From Sulfuricella denitrificans skB26 (lineage in GTDB: Bacteria; Pseudomonadota; Gammaproteobacteria; Burkholderiales; Sulfuricellaceae): a DNA stretch of 64,000 bases. The notes below the pieces were generated by a model. The model worked only from the letters and a program-made list of their open reading frames with translations. It was not told the origin of the DNA and ran no database searches. The translations under genes were made by a program, and so were the position numbers. The stretch covers positions 124,001 to 188,000 of the forward strand of contig NC_022357.1 of assembly GCF_000297055.2 (NCBI RefSeq). The letters run 5' to 3'. Shown here piece by piece: positions 16,444 through 25,327 of this stretch (the stretch's first letter is position 1; every line of letters starts with the position of its first letter).

Positions 16444-17415
16444 ATGGGAATGAATGATCGAATATACCTAATTGATCAGATGCTGGCTGAGCGTCGTTTT
16501 GTGACAATCCCACAGTTGTTGGAAAGGTTGGAGGTTTCTCTCGCCACGCTTAAGCGTGATCTGTCTATTCTGCGGGACAGAATGCAGGCCCCAATTATTT
16601 TCGACAAAGAATTAGGGGGGTATCGATATGAAAAACAAGATCAGACCTCCAAATTTGAACTTCCCGGCCTGTGGTTTTCGGCAGAGGAAATCCATGCTCT
16701 GTTGACTACGTACCATCTGCTGTCAAATCTTGATACTGGCGGCCTACTCGGGGGGCATATCAAACCTCTTCTCTCACGCCTTACTGCCTTGCTGGGTGTT
16801 GCCGACAATTCTATTGAAGAAATTCAAAAGCGTGTACGGATCGAAATGATGAATGTTCGCCGTGTTCAACTCGAACATTTCGAAGCAGTTGGTTCCGCCC
16901 TGCTGAAACGAAGAAGATTGCGCATCGAATATTACGCTCGCGGAACAAATCAGACCACACAAAGAGAGCTTTCACCACAACGTCTAATTAACTACCGAGG
17001 CAATTGGTATCTAGATGGCTGGTGTCATCTGCGAAATGACCTTCGTAGTTTCTCGATTGACTCTATTCGTTGCGTTGAATTATTAGCTGCTAAGGCAAAG
17101 GATATAAGCGAGAAGAAGCTGAATGAAATATTGGGATCTGGCTACGGGATATTCTCTGGGAAAGCCACACAATGGGCCACGCTACATTTCACTCCGGAAA
17201 TTTCCCGATGGGTATCTACTGAAAGTTGGCATCCCGAACAAAAAGGACGATTTTTGGTTGGTGGCTGCTATGAGCTTAAAATTCCCTACAGCAAGGCCAC
17301 CGAGCTACTGATGGACATCATGAAATATGGAGCTGGGGTCAAAGTAATTGCACCACCCTCCCTAGTTGATCGTGTCTCTAAAGAACTTAATTCAATGCTT
17401 GCCATATATGAATAG
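16444..17415 (+). CDS. WYL-domain transcriptional regulator (BrxR/CapW-like)
   Basis: About 323 residues from the ATG at 16444, preceded by AGGGGA. The N-terminal winged helix reads RIYLIDQMLAERRFVTIPQL then SLATLKRDLSILRDRM. The WYL domain lies at about residues 140-220, with the characteristic strands RLRIEYYARG, LSPQRLINYRGNWYLDGWC and RSFSIDSIRCVELL. A C-terminal WCX-like domain follows. Such regulators repress defence operons until a ligand, probably nucleic acid or a nucleotide, is bound. It is divergent from the HNH-Ubl-deaminase operon with a dyad operator in between. Confidence 0.88.
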   Translation: MGMNDRIYLIDQMLAERRFVTIPQLLERLEVSLATLKRDLSILRDRMQAPIIFDKELGGYRYEKQDQTSKFELPGLWFSAEEIHALLTTYHLLSNLDTGGLLGGHIKPLLSRLTALLGVADNSIEEIQKRVRIEMMNVRRVQLEHFEAVGSALLKRRRLRIEYYARGTNQTTQRELSPQRLINYRGNWYLDGWCHLRNDLRSFSIDSIRCVELLAAKAKDISEKKLNEILGSGYGIFSGKATQWATLHFTPEISRWVSTESWHPEQKGRFLVGGCYELKIPYSKATELLMDIMKYGAGVKVIAPPSLVDRVSKELNSMLAIYE

Positions 17416-17569
17416 GCCAATCTGAGGGCTTTAAATTTTCAGTTTTCATGTGATACCAAGCAACCAAGAGAGCGCTGTAGATGTAAGTGGTTCACTCATA
17501 ACGACTAACGACAGCTAATCCGCGCATAACAGAACTACCGACTTTACCTGTGAAGGTCGGCTTAGGCCG
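17416..17569. other. Non-coding flank left of the IS element
   Basis: No gene is seen. The sequence up to 17569 continues beyond the IS at 19174 once the element and one copy of GCCG are removed. Confidence 0.5.
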
Positions 17570-19173
17570 GATTCTGTTGAAAAACTCGTTGTTTCCGCCG
17601 ACGTGATGTTCGGATTGTAGGTGTAGAACCAAGATTTTCTACCTTTCGGTGGCCGCAACCAGGTCCTGATGCCCGGTTTGCAGGTTAATTAGTAGGTTTT
17701 TGCCTCAAGCAGGCGCACCTATCCCGTTAATTGGTGGTCCTTGCGCGATGAGCTTGGCCATACGCCGCATATTTTGCACGGCAGCGGCAAGTGTAAATTC
17801 GTCACCGGCACCGCTGAGTCCGTGCAACCGTAGGCGATCCAACTTGAGGATAGACTTGAGATGCGCGAAGAGCATCTCAACCTTTTTGCGTTCGCAGCGT
17901 GATCGTTGATATTCCGGGGTCGTGGTAATGTAGCGTGCCACGTCGCGGGCAGCTTCATGGATACTGCGGGTTATCTTGCGAAACGTCATGTTCGGACAAC
18001 AATCGGCTTTCATCGGACACGCTGCGCAGTCGCGCTCGCTTGACCGATAGATGATAGTGTCGGCTTTGGTAACGTGCGTGCGAGGAGTTTTGAATGGGCG
18101 CCATTCGCTGCGGAGTGCCTTGCCGACCGGACAACGGTATTCATTGGCCTCATCATCCCACTGGAAAGCATCACGCTGGAAGGTGCCATCCTTGCGTTCA
18201 GTCTTGTCCCAAACCGGAATATGTGGCTCGATGGATTTCTCCTCGACCATCCAGCCCAGCATGGGCGCCGATCCATAAGCCGTATCCGCGATGAGGCGCT
18301 CAGGCTTCAGATCAAAACGTTCCTCGACGCGATCCACCATGACCTTGGTAGATTCGACCTCCGCCGTGCGGTGAGCCGGCGTCGCCTCCACGTCGAGTAT
18401 TACACCGTGAGCGGTATCGATGAGGTAGTTGGTCGAATAGGCAAAGTATGCAATGCCCCCGGTCGCTGCCGTCCAACGTGACTGTGGGTCGCTCAATGAA
18501 ATCTTGCGGGTCACTGGGGCAGCGGCCGCCTCGTCATCCAGAGCTGCCAGATACTCGCGCATGGCACGCGTGTTGATCTCCGGATCGGTCCAGTCGCAAT
18601 GCTCGCCCACCTGGACACTGTGCTGGTGGCTCGCATTGGCAGCCACCAGACTCGCATCCACCGCGAACCCCTCGCCCTTGACTAGGCCTGCTGCGATGCA
18701 GCGGCGAACAACTTCATCAAATACCCAACGGAAGACGCCGCTCTCACGGAATCGTCCATGACGATTCTTGGAGAAAGTGGAGTGCTCTGGCACCACATCT
18801 TCCAGGCCGAGGCGGCAGAACCAGCGGTAGGCTAGGTTTAGATGCACTTCTTCGCACAGGCGGCGTTCGGAACGGATGCCGTAGCTGTAACCAATAATCA
18901 GCATGCGAATCATCAATTCTGGGTCAATCGAGGGGCGCCCGGTATGACTGTAGTAGTCCGCCAATTGCTGGCGCAGCTCGCTCAGATCGAGGCAGCGATC
19001 AATGCCTCGTAAAAGATGGTTTTGTGGAATGTGGTCTTCGAGATTGAAGGAGTAGAACAATCTATCCTGACCGCTTGGTTGCTGACCCATCATCTTGGCA
19101 CCCATAACCCATAAATGATATAGGCATATTTTACCATGGCGCCGTTTAAGTTGGGGAGTTTTTCAACAGAATC
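17570..19173 (-). mobile_element. Intact IS1182-family insertion sequence
   Basis: 1604 bases bounded by perfect 18-bp inverted repeats GATTCTGTTGAAAAACTC (17570-17587 and, inverted, 19156-19173). The 4-base target GCCG is duplicated at 17566-17569 and 19174-19177. It carries one full-length transposase gene on the minus strand. The matched ends and duplication suggest a recent insertion. It falls between the WYL regulator and the methyltransferase cassette and breaks no visible gene. Confidence 0.92.
17705..19105 (-). CDS. IS1182-family transposase
   Basis: 466 residues, full length. The N-terminal DUF772-type domain has LIIGYSYGIRSERRLCEEV and AYRWFCRLGLEDVVPEHSTFSKNR. The DDE residues lie in GFAVDASLVAAN, LIADTAYGSAPML and KKVEMLFAHLKS. 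Cys pairs CAACPMKADCC form the known zinc-like knuckle. It catalyses movement of the surrounding element. The start is one of several Met codons near 19090-19105. Confidence 0.92.
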   Translation of the reverse strand: MGAKMMGQQPSGQDRLFYSFNLEDHIPQNHLLRGIDRCLDLSELRQQLADYYSHTGRPSIDPELMIRMLIIGYSYGIRSERRLCEEVHLNLAYRWFCRLGLEDVVPEHSTFSKNRHGRFRESGVFRWVFDEVVRRCIAAGLVKGEGFAVDASLVAANASHQHSVQVGEHCDWTDPEINTRAMREYLAALDDEAAAAPVTRKISLSDPQSRWTAATGGIAYFAYSTNYLIDTAHGVILDVEATPAHRTAEVESTKVMVDRVEERFDLKPERLIADTAYGSAPMLGWMVEEKSIEPHIPVWDKTERKDGTFQRDAFQWDDEANEYRCPVGKALRSEWRPFKTPRTHVTKADTIIYRSSERDCAACPMKADCCPNMTFRKITRSIHEAARDVARYITTTPEYQRSRCERKKVEMLFAHLKSILKLDRLRLHGLSGAGDEFTLAAAVQNMRRMAKLIAQGPPINGIGAPA

Positions 19174-19423
19174 GCCGAACAAGAGACGGTCGGGCACCTT
19201 ACCTAAACTTCCGCTCATGGCACGTTGCTGACCGTAACGGGCCAACGTCAGAATTCGTCGAGCAATTCTTAAATAGCGATAACCTTAATTAATTAAGACA
19301 TATTCTTAATATTAATCCCTCCAACCAGAGCCTCTTAATCAAATTCCGCCTCACAATCTATTTTAACCTACTGATTTTATTGAAACGTTAAAATCTAGCT
19401 TGCATCCATCGCAGAATTCTGCG
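19174..19423. other. AT-rich leader between the IS and the methyltransferase cassette
   Basis: No gene is seen. Runs such as TTAATTAATTAAG give it strong AT bias. TAAAAT at 19389-19394 is a plausible -10 box for the downstream operon, about 30 bases before its first ATG; no good -35 is visible. Confidence 0.45.
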
Positions 19424-19425
19424 AT
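19408..19425. promoter_or_regulatory. Perfect 18-bp palindrome overlapping the first methylase start
   Basis: ATCGCAGAATTCTGCGAT reads the same on both strands and its last two bases are the first two of the ATG at 19424. No ribosome site is seen, so this may be an operator that also covers the start, possibly for autoregulation, or a methylation target. It includes GAATTC. Confidence 0.6.
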
Positions 19426-20134
19426 GCTTCGAAAAATGAGTTACCCAGGCGGAAAAGGCAACGTGTTTCAGCACATTATTAACGTGCTTCCAAAACACCG
19501 CACATATATCGAAACGCATCTTGGCGGGGGCGCAGTCATGAGACAAAAGAAGGCTGCGGCAAGAAGCATCGGCGTTGATATAGACCCAATTGTCATATCT
19601 GAGTGGCAAAACAAGCACCCTGAGCGGTGCGAACTTGTTTGCGCTGATGCGGCACAATTTATCCGGACATTTCCATTTTCTGGGGACGAAGTGGTGTACT
19701 CGGACCCTCCTTACTGGCCGTCAACCAGAAGAAGGCCGCGTATTTACCGGCATGAGTATACTGAACACCAGCACCTAGAACTCTTGAATGAGTTGAATCA
19801 ACTCCCCTGTGCCGTTGTGTTGTCTGGATATCAGAACGAGGCATATGAAAGCATTTTAACTGGGTGGCAATCCATAACTTTTCTCGCCCCGACTCAGAAG
19901 GGCTTGAGAGAAGAAACTTTGTGGCTGAACTACAATCTTCCACAAGAGCTTCACGACTTTACGTTCATTGGCGGCAACTACAGGGAGCGGGAAGCAATTC
20001 GCCGCCGGCAGGAAACCCTCAGACGAAAAATAGAGCGGCTGCGCCCTATAGAGCGCGCTTCCCTTGTGTCGTGGCTGATGGAACAATACTCCCTGACTGA
20101 AGGACAAGATGAGGGGCGGAGCCTCTATGCGTAA
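19424..20134 (+). CDS. D12-class DNA N6-adenine methyltransferase
   Basis: About 236 residues from the ATG at 19424; a TTG at 19400 extends the frame. SYPGGKGNVFQHIINVLP, then THLGGGAVMRQKK is the SAM-binding motif and YSDPPYWPSTRRRPR is the catalytic DPPY motif of D12 (Dam-like) enzymes. The later WLNYNLP and an Arg-rich C-terminal helix follow. It methylates adenine in a short site that cannot be deduced. It is the first gene of a five-gene rightward cassette, and its stop overlaps the C5 methylase start by 8 bases. Confidence 0.88.
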   Translation: MLRKMSYPGGKGNVFQHIINVLPKHRTYIETHLGGGAVMRQKKAAARSIGVDIDPIVISEWQNKHPERCELVCADAAQFIRTFPFSGDEVVYSDPPYWPSTRRRPRIYRHEYTEHQHLELLNELNQLPCAVVLSGYQNEAYESILTGWQSITFLAPTQKGLREETLWLNYNLPQELHDFTFIGGNYREREAIRRRQETLRRKIERLRPIERASLVSWLMEQYSLTEGQDEGRSLYA

Positions 20135-21302
20135 CCCGCGCTTTGTCAGCTTATTTTCGGGGTGTGGCGGCCTGGATCTAGGCTTCATTAAGGCCGGCTT
20201 TACTCCAGTCGCCGCCTATGATATTTGGCCCCTTGCGGTCGAAAACTACCAACAGAACATTGGCCAACATGCACACGTATGGGATCTATCCACCGGCATC
20301 CTTCCCGCATATGACAAATGTGAAATCGTGCTGGCAGGATCGCCTTGCCAAGGGTTTTCTACCGCAGGAAAACGCCGGCTAGATGATCCACGTAACCATC
20401 TATTGTACTCAGCCGTAACCATCGCTATAAGATTGGCGCCAAAGGTGATGGTATTCGAAAATGTGCCAGGTCTACTGCAAGGCGCCCACAAGAAGCACTT
20501 TGACAAAGCATGCGCCGAGCTACAAGCGGCGGGATATGACACAAAGACAATTGTCCTCGATGCGAGAGACACAGGAATCCCTCAATCCAGGCGCCGCGTC
20601 ATTCTATTGGCTTGGAATAGCAAAGCTCATTTCGCCCCATCTATAAAACGAAGAGAATCTGTGTCACTTGAGCATACAATCGCTGGGGTTGATGGCTTGG
20701 CTAATCATGAGCCAATTCTGATGCAAGACGGATCATCTGATGTAAAAATTGCTGCACGTATAGCGGCAGGGCAAAAGCTATGTAATGTTCGTGGCAGTGA
20801 TGCTTCCGTCCACACTTGGCAGATACCCGAGGTTTTCGGTCGGGTATCTCAGCGGGAGCAAGAGTTGCTCGAGGCGGTAATGAGGTTGAGGCGACGTCTG
20901 CGCCTCCGAGATTTCGGTGATGCCGACCCTGTCTCAAGGCAAGCACTTGAGAAGGAATTAGGCCGTACGCTCAAAAAGGAAATTCGGCAACTGGTAGACA
21001 AAGGGTACTTGCGCGAAATAGACTTCGCTATAGATCTAACGCATACTTTTAATGGCAAGTATCGTCGCGCTCATCCATGCGGAGTTTCATATACTGTCGA
21101 CACTAGATTTGGGGATCATCGCTACTTTTTGCATCCTTATGAGAACCGAGGATTCACAGTACGAGAAGCTGCGCGAATCCAGGGTTTTCCAGATAGTTAC
21201 AAATTCCACGGCCCACTAAAGGAGCAGTTTAAAATGGTAGGCAACGCAGTTCCACCGACTATGGGACTTACGATAGGTGAGATGGTGAAGCATATATTGT
21301 GA
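20127..21302 (+). CDS. C5-cytosine DNA methyltransferase
   Basis: About 391 residues from the ATG at 20127, preceded by GGCGGAG. All key motifs are present: I SLFSGCGGLDLGF, IV GSPCQGFSTAGKRR with the catalytic Cys, VI FENVPGL, VIII QSRRRVILL and X MVGNAVPP. The target-recognition region between VIII and IX includes a winged-helix-like insertion (RQALEKELGRTLKKEIRQL then DKGYLREID). The site cannot be predicted. Two methylases of different base specificity in one operon suggest self-protection, but no nuclease is recognised next to them. Confidence 0.92.
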   Translation: MRNPRFVSLFSGCGGLDLGFIKAGFTPVAAYDIWPLAVENYQQNIGQHAHVWDLSTGILPAYDKCEIVLAGSPCQGFSTAGKRRLDDPRNHLLYSAVTIAIRLAPKVMVFENVPGLLQGAHKKHFDKACAELQAAGYDTKTIVLDARDTGIPQSRRRVILLAWNSKAHFAPSIKRRESVSLEHTIAGVDGLANHEPILMQDGSSDVKIAARIAAGQKLCNVRGSDASVHTWQIPEVFGRVSQREQELLEAVMRLRRRLRLRDFGDADPVSRQALEKELGRTLKKEIRQLVDKGYLREIDFAIDLTHTFNGKYRRAHPCGVSYTVDTRFGDHRYFLHPYENRGFTVREAARIQGFPDSYKFHGPLKEQFKMVGNAVPPTMGLTIGEMVKHIL

Positions 21303-21314
21303 TCAACTAGCAAG

Positions 21315-22307
21315 GTGAGCGACGGTCTAAACATCATTGAGTCGTGGCAGCGTGAAGAGCACCCGACTGACTCTAAACGGCGGAATTCCGCTGTTCGGCT
21401 CCGAAGCCTCTATGAACTTTTGGCTAGCCATCTATTCTCTCAGTATGAGCCTACTAAGATCGCCTCACCTCGCATTACGCGAGATTTCCTATTCCGGCTG
21501 GAGAGATGGCTTGAGGGGCTCAAGAACGACGATGATCGATGGGCGGCATTCCGCTCCATTGAATACCTATTTTTTGTTGGGCAGGGCGAGATAGAGGAAC
21601 TCTACCGGTGCGCTCATGATCACTTATTAGTTAAGTGGCTGGTGGAACTTGAAAGTCTGGACATCTTTTCGCCTGACATTGAGAGTAGGCTTCAGCGCGC
21701 TCTAAAAGTATGTTGGCCTTGCCCTGTCACTGACAGCTTGCGCATAAATGGATTCCTGCATTTAACTGGCCTTAAAGGTCAAGATCTTCGCCCTGACTGG
21801 ATGAGTTTAAGTAAATTGGGGTCTCCTGAGAAGATAAGGGCGTACATAAAGAAAGAAGGGATAAAGTATCTTGTCCTGCTTGAGGACTTTGTCGGCTCTG
21901 GAGGGCAAATCAGCAGAGCGCTTAAATTCGCCGCAAGTACATTCGATGGGCCAATTCTCGTGGTGCCCCTTATCATCTGCGCCCCAGGAGACCGTAAAAT
22001 AAAGAAGGACATCATCGCCATTGGCCGCAAAAACATTTCCTACGAACCCATGCTTATCCTAGACGATACCTGTTTGGTCAGTAAGACAGCTATTTCAGGT
22101 GAACCCAAGCTGTTTGAGCAGCTTCGGAAAGCTTTAAAAACCAGCTATAAGCATATAGGCGCCACCCTTGACGGAGAGGAATTCGGTTGGAAATACGTTG
22201 GTAGCCTTGCCGTCATGTATAGTAATTGCCCGAACAATACGCCGCCTATGTTTTATTATAAGTCCCTCAATTGGAAACCCGTGTTTCCACGGGCGGCGAG
22301 GAACTAA
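21315..22307 (+). CDS. Phosphoribosyltransferase-like conflict-system protein (PRTase-CE type)
   Basis: 330 residues from a GTG at 21315, 12 bases after the methylase stop. The helical N-terminal half has no recognised domain. The second half carries YLVLLEDFVGSGGQISRAL, the acidic-Asp/Gly-Ser-Gly loop by which PRTases hold phosphoribosyl pyrophosphate, flanked by a Rossmann-like strand GPILVVPLIICAPG. PRTase-CE domains were described in bacterial conflict systems, often with ORC-like ATPases as here. Whether it makes or breaks a nucleotide signal is unknown; a defence role is inferred. Confidence 0.7.
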   Translation: MSDGLNIIESWQREEHPTDSKRRNSAVRLRSLYELLASHLFSQYEPTKIASPRITRDFLFRLERWLEGLKNDDDRWAAFRSIEYLFFVGQGEIEELYRCAHDHLLVKWLVELESLDIFSPDIESRLQRALKVCWPCPVTDSLRINGFLHLTGLKGQDLRPDWMSLSKLGSPEKIRAYIKKEGIKYLVLLEDFVGSGGQISRALKFAASTFDGPILVVPLIICAPGDRKIKKDIIAIGRKNISYEPMLILDDTCLVSKTAISGEPKLFEQLRKALKTSYKHIGATLDGEEFGWKYVGSLAVMYSNCPNNTPPMFYYKSLNWKPVFPRAARN

Positions 22308-22316
22308 GGGGACATC

Positions 22317-24326
22317 ATGAATCGCTTCGACAATCCATTCCATGATCTTTGGATTACCGAGATACTCGATCCCAACGGATTCGTGAAAATGTTCAGTCCT
22401 TGTGTCGCTTCCCATGCCGAGGCTCTTTTCGGGACAGGCAATGTGGTCGTGCGTGGTCGTCAGGGAAGCGGGAAAAGCATGCTACTTGGCTTATTGGATA
22501 CCCGCACGAGAGTGGCATACGCCAGGTCACGCGAAGGATATCCCGCACCAGATAATTATAGAGGATTCCTTGCCGCCGGCATCAACCTCACCAGGGACAA
22601 CGCAAGAATCGTCACGTCAAGGCTATCTGAGCGACCAGAAGAGCAACGTAGAGACTGGGCGGCATCCACTTTCGCGGACTACGTCAACTATTTACTAGTT
22701 AAAGATCTGCTGGACAACGTGGCCTATTTGGCGGCAGAACAGAAAAAGGACGGCGCACTTCAGCAAGAGTTGTCAGTTCACTGGTCAGAATCGAACGTAC
22801 AACACTTCGTTGATTCAATAGTAGCGGCTGACGCGTGGTATGGATTTTTGGAAAAGTGCACGACTTTCGATGACATCGTGAAGCAGGTAGCAGACCGACT
22901 CTCGCGATACCGGCGCTTTTTCAATTTCAGCACCGATGAGCTGGATCACGATATCGAGAAATCCAAGACCGATATTGGTGAACCTGCAGCTGTTGTTGCT
23001 GATTGTCTTCGGCAGGCTGGAATTATTCCTAAAGGTGCCCTTGTATTTCTGAGAATTGATCAGCACGAGGAACTTTATGAGCTAGAAAAATCCTCAGGCT
23101 ACCACGGAGTTTTTCGCCAGGTAATCAATCGAGCTCTTGCGTTGCGTGACAGCCGAGTTTCATACCGAGTTGGAACACGCCACTACGCTTGGAATGAACA
23201 GATCGCTGTATGGGGGAGCGGGGCGCATTTAGAGGATATGCGCGACTACACCATTGTTGATATTGATCAGATGCTAAAGAGACATGAGAACGCTTCGTTA
23301 GGCTTCTCTTTTGGAGATTTTGCTGAGGATGTATTTCGGCGAAGACTGAATGTTTATGGTTTCGAACTAGAGGACAGTTATCCCAAAGGTTTGTTGGCCG
23401 AAGTCTTTGGCAAAACACTATTGCCGTCGGAGCGCGCCCAGCTTTACGCAGGTGATCGAGCGCCCTTATTAGATATTCCGGATGATTGGGCTCCCGAATG
23501 GAAAGCAGCTCTTGAGCAATTATGGTTCGAAGACCCACTAGATGCAAAGCTAGGTGAAGCGTGGTTGCGCCAAAGGGAGCAGCAACGCAAATTGGTACAT
23601 AAGAACCCTGAGCTGGCAACAAGTCGGCCTTGGCGCGACCGACCATACTGGAAAAAAGAGCGAAACGAGGCCGCTCTAATTCAGATAGCAGGAGATGCAA
23701 ATGAAGCGCTCGTGTGGAGTGGTGAGCGACATATCGTAGACCTCTCTGGCTGGAATATTTTAGCATTCATGTCGTTGTGCCGGGCGATATGGGCTGCGTG
23801 GCTTAGAGACACCTCTGACGATGAACTTCGCACTACACATCTGCCAAAAATTGATAGCAGGGCACAGATTGTTGGCATATATGAAGCTAGCAGGGCTTGG
23901 TGTGACAAACTCAAAGAAGGTGCTGACGGTGACAATAGGACAAAATTTATTACGGCTCTTGGTTCTTGGTTTTCTCAGCGTATCAGGCGAGACAAGGCGC
24001 TCTCCAATCCTGGGCATAACGGGATATCGCTGCTGCAAGAGGAATTCGAAGTACACAACTTTATTACTGACCTCATCAGGAACTGCCGTGACAATGGGGA
24101 TCTGATCGAATCCGCTCATACGACAAAAATTCCGGATGCAAATCCGCGCATAAAATGGTACCTCAATCCGCTCCTCTGTCCATGTTTTCGCATTCCACAC
24201 ATCAGGACAAAGGAGCCGATATATACGACGACGGATGAACTACTTAAGGTATTCGATGGCGGTACTATAGGTGTAAATGACGAAGAGTCAGATGATTTGG
24301 ATAATCCTCAGGCCCGGCTCTTTTAG
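22317..24326 (+). CDS. ORC/Cdc6-like AAA ATPase of a conflict system
   Basis: 669 residues, 9 bases after the PRTase-like gene. A P-loop lies at about residues 42-53 (VVVRGRQGSGKSMLL); a Walker B-like strand follows at ALVFLRIDQHEEL. VSYRVGTRHYAW fits a sensor strand. The second half is a long helical region with several Trp-rich stretches and no known domain. ORC-CDC6-family ATPases of this size accompany PRTase-like proteins in bacterial defence neighbourhoods. A likely role is sensing or loading on DNA, driving the partners; this is inference. Confidence 0.7.
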   Translation: MNRFDNPFHDLWITEILDPNGFVKMFSPCVASHAEALFGTGNVVVRGRQGSGKSMLLGLLDTRTRVAYARSREGYPAPDNYRGFLAAGINLTRDNARIVTSRLSERPEEQRRDWAASTFADYVNYLLVKDLLDNVAYLAAEQKKDGALQQELSVHWSESNVQHFVDSIVAADAWYGFLEKCTTFDDIVKQVADRLSRYRRFFNFSTDELDHDIEKSKTDIGEPAAVVADCLRQAGIIPKGALVFLRIDQHEELYELEKSSGYHGVFRQVINRALALRDSRVSYRVGTRHYAWNEQIAVWGSGAHLEDMRDYTIVDIDQMLKRHENASLGFSFGDFAEDVFRRRLNVYGFELEDSYPKGLLAEVFGKTLLPSERAQLYAGDRAPLLDIPDDWAPEWKAALEQLWFEDPLDAKLGEAWLRQREQQRKLVHKNPELATSRPWRDRPYWKKERNEAALIQIAGDANEALVWSGERHIVDLSGWNILAFMSLCRAIWAAWLRDTSDDELRTTHLPKIDSRAQIVGIYEASRAWCDKLKEGADGDNRTKFITALGSWFSQRIRRDKALSNPGHNGISLLQEEFEVHNFITDLIRNCRDNGDLIESAHTTKIPDANPRIKWYLNPLLCPCFRIPHIRTKEPIYTTTDELLKVFDGGTIGVNDEESDDLDNPQARLF

Positions 24327-24337
24327 GAGAACATGCA

Positions 24338-25327
24338 GTGGTTCATCCGTGGGGGGACATTGACTGGCTAATGCCACGTATAGGCAACAAACAGTGGACT
24401 ACCATCTCCTGTGCGTCTTTTGAGCGGCGATCCATAGCCGTACCTCAGTGGATTGTTAAGTCCGCAAAAGTCAAAGAGCACTTCGTGTTGCGAATCACCG
24501 ACCCCGAAAATCGGTTTACGAAGGAACTGGAATCAAACACAGACCAAAACGAGCGAGAAATTTTGGCACTGTTTAAAACTTCGAAAGTAGACTACAGAGT
24601 TGAGAAGTTGCTCGGTGAGCCTAGCACCTGGTACCAACTTGCACGTGATGCATCATCTACCCCCGGTGTGTCTTTGCTACTGGACATCAGCGCAATGCCT
24701 AAGCGCGTGTTTCTCTTTCTCGTTAAGCAGCTATTGTCTTCTCCTAATGTGCAAGATCTCCTTGTTTGCTACGCGCGCCCAGAAGGGTACAAAGAAGGCC
24801 CCTTAACCGAAGATGCGGAACCACCTGCTGCCCTACCCGGTTTTGCACGCGTCACAGAAACTGATGGCGGAGCGACATTAATTGTTGGGGTCGGATATAC
24901 AGCATTTAATCTCGGAGAGTTACTTCAACAAGCGCGAGGGAATGATTTGAAGTTCTTATTCCCGTTTCCACCTGGTTCACCTGCATTCAGGAGGAATTGG
25001 CGACTACTTCATGAATTGGTTCCGAACATCCCAATCAAGACAGAGATACAGCGAGTGCATGCGATGGATATGTTCGCAGCATTGGATTGGATAACTACCG
25101 TTGGCAAGCAAGCGACAGGAACCGTTGATTTAATACCTCTGGGCCCCAAGCCACACGCTCTTGCAATGGCGCTAGCACACAGGAAAATTGGCGATACAGC
25201 TGAGATTTTGTATTCGCAACCCCACACATATAGCCCGGACTACTCACACGGTATCGCAAAGACGCGAGATGGTCGGTCGCATATTCTCGCCTATTGCCTT
25301 AGGCGAGAAGGCAAAGATTACTTCTAG
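24338..25327 (+). CDS. Unknown last gene of the two-methylase/PRTase/ATPase cassette
   Basis: 329 residues from GTG 24338; GGAG lies 9 bases upstream. An ATG at 24333 has better spacing but its frame stops after 12 codons. Visible segments are LLLDISAMPKRVFLFLVKQLL, DLLVCYARPEGYKEG, TLIVGVGYTAFNLGELL and VDLIPLGPKPHALAMALAHR. Repeated strand-then-Asp or Gly turns suggest one or two Rossmann-like halves, such as a nucleotide-binding or sensor fold; no catalytic motif is recognised. It could be the ligand sensor or effector of the cassette. It lies 11 bases after the ATPase gene. Confidence 0.6.
   Translation: MVHPWGDIDWLMPRIGNKQWTTISCASFERRSIAVPQWIVKSAKVKEHFVLRITDPENRFTKELESNTDQNEREILALFKTSKVDYRVEKLLGEPSTWYQLARDASSTPGVSLLLDISAMPKRVFLFLVKQLLSSPNVQDLLVCYARPEGYKEGPLTEDAEPPAALPGFARVTETDGGATLIVGVGYTAFNLGELLQQARGNDLKFLFPFPPGSPAFRRNWRLLHELVPNIPIKTEIQRVHAMDMFAALDWITTVGKQATGTVDLIPLGPKPHALAMALAHRKIGDTAEILYSQPHTYSPDYSHGIAKTRDGRSHILAYCLRREGKDYF

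Noticed and set aside
24333-24371. ATG start at 24333 for the last cassette gene
   Set aside because: Its frame stops after 12 codons; GTG 24338 opens the long frame.
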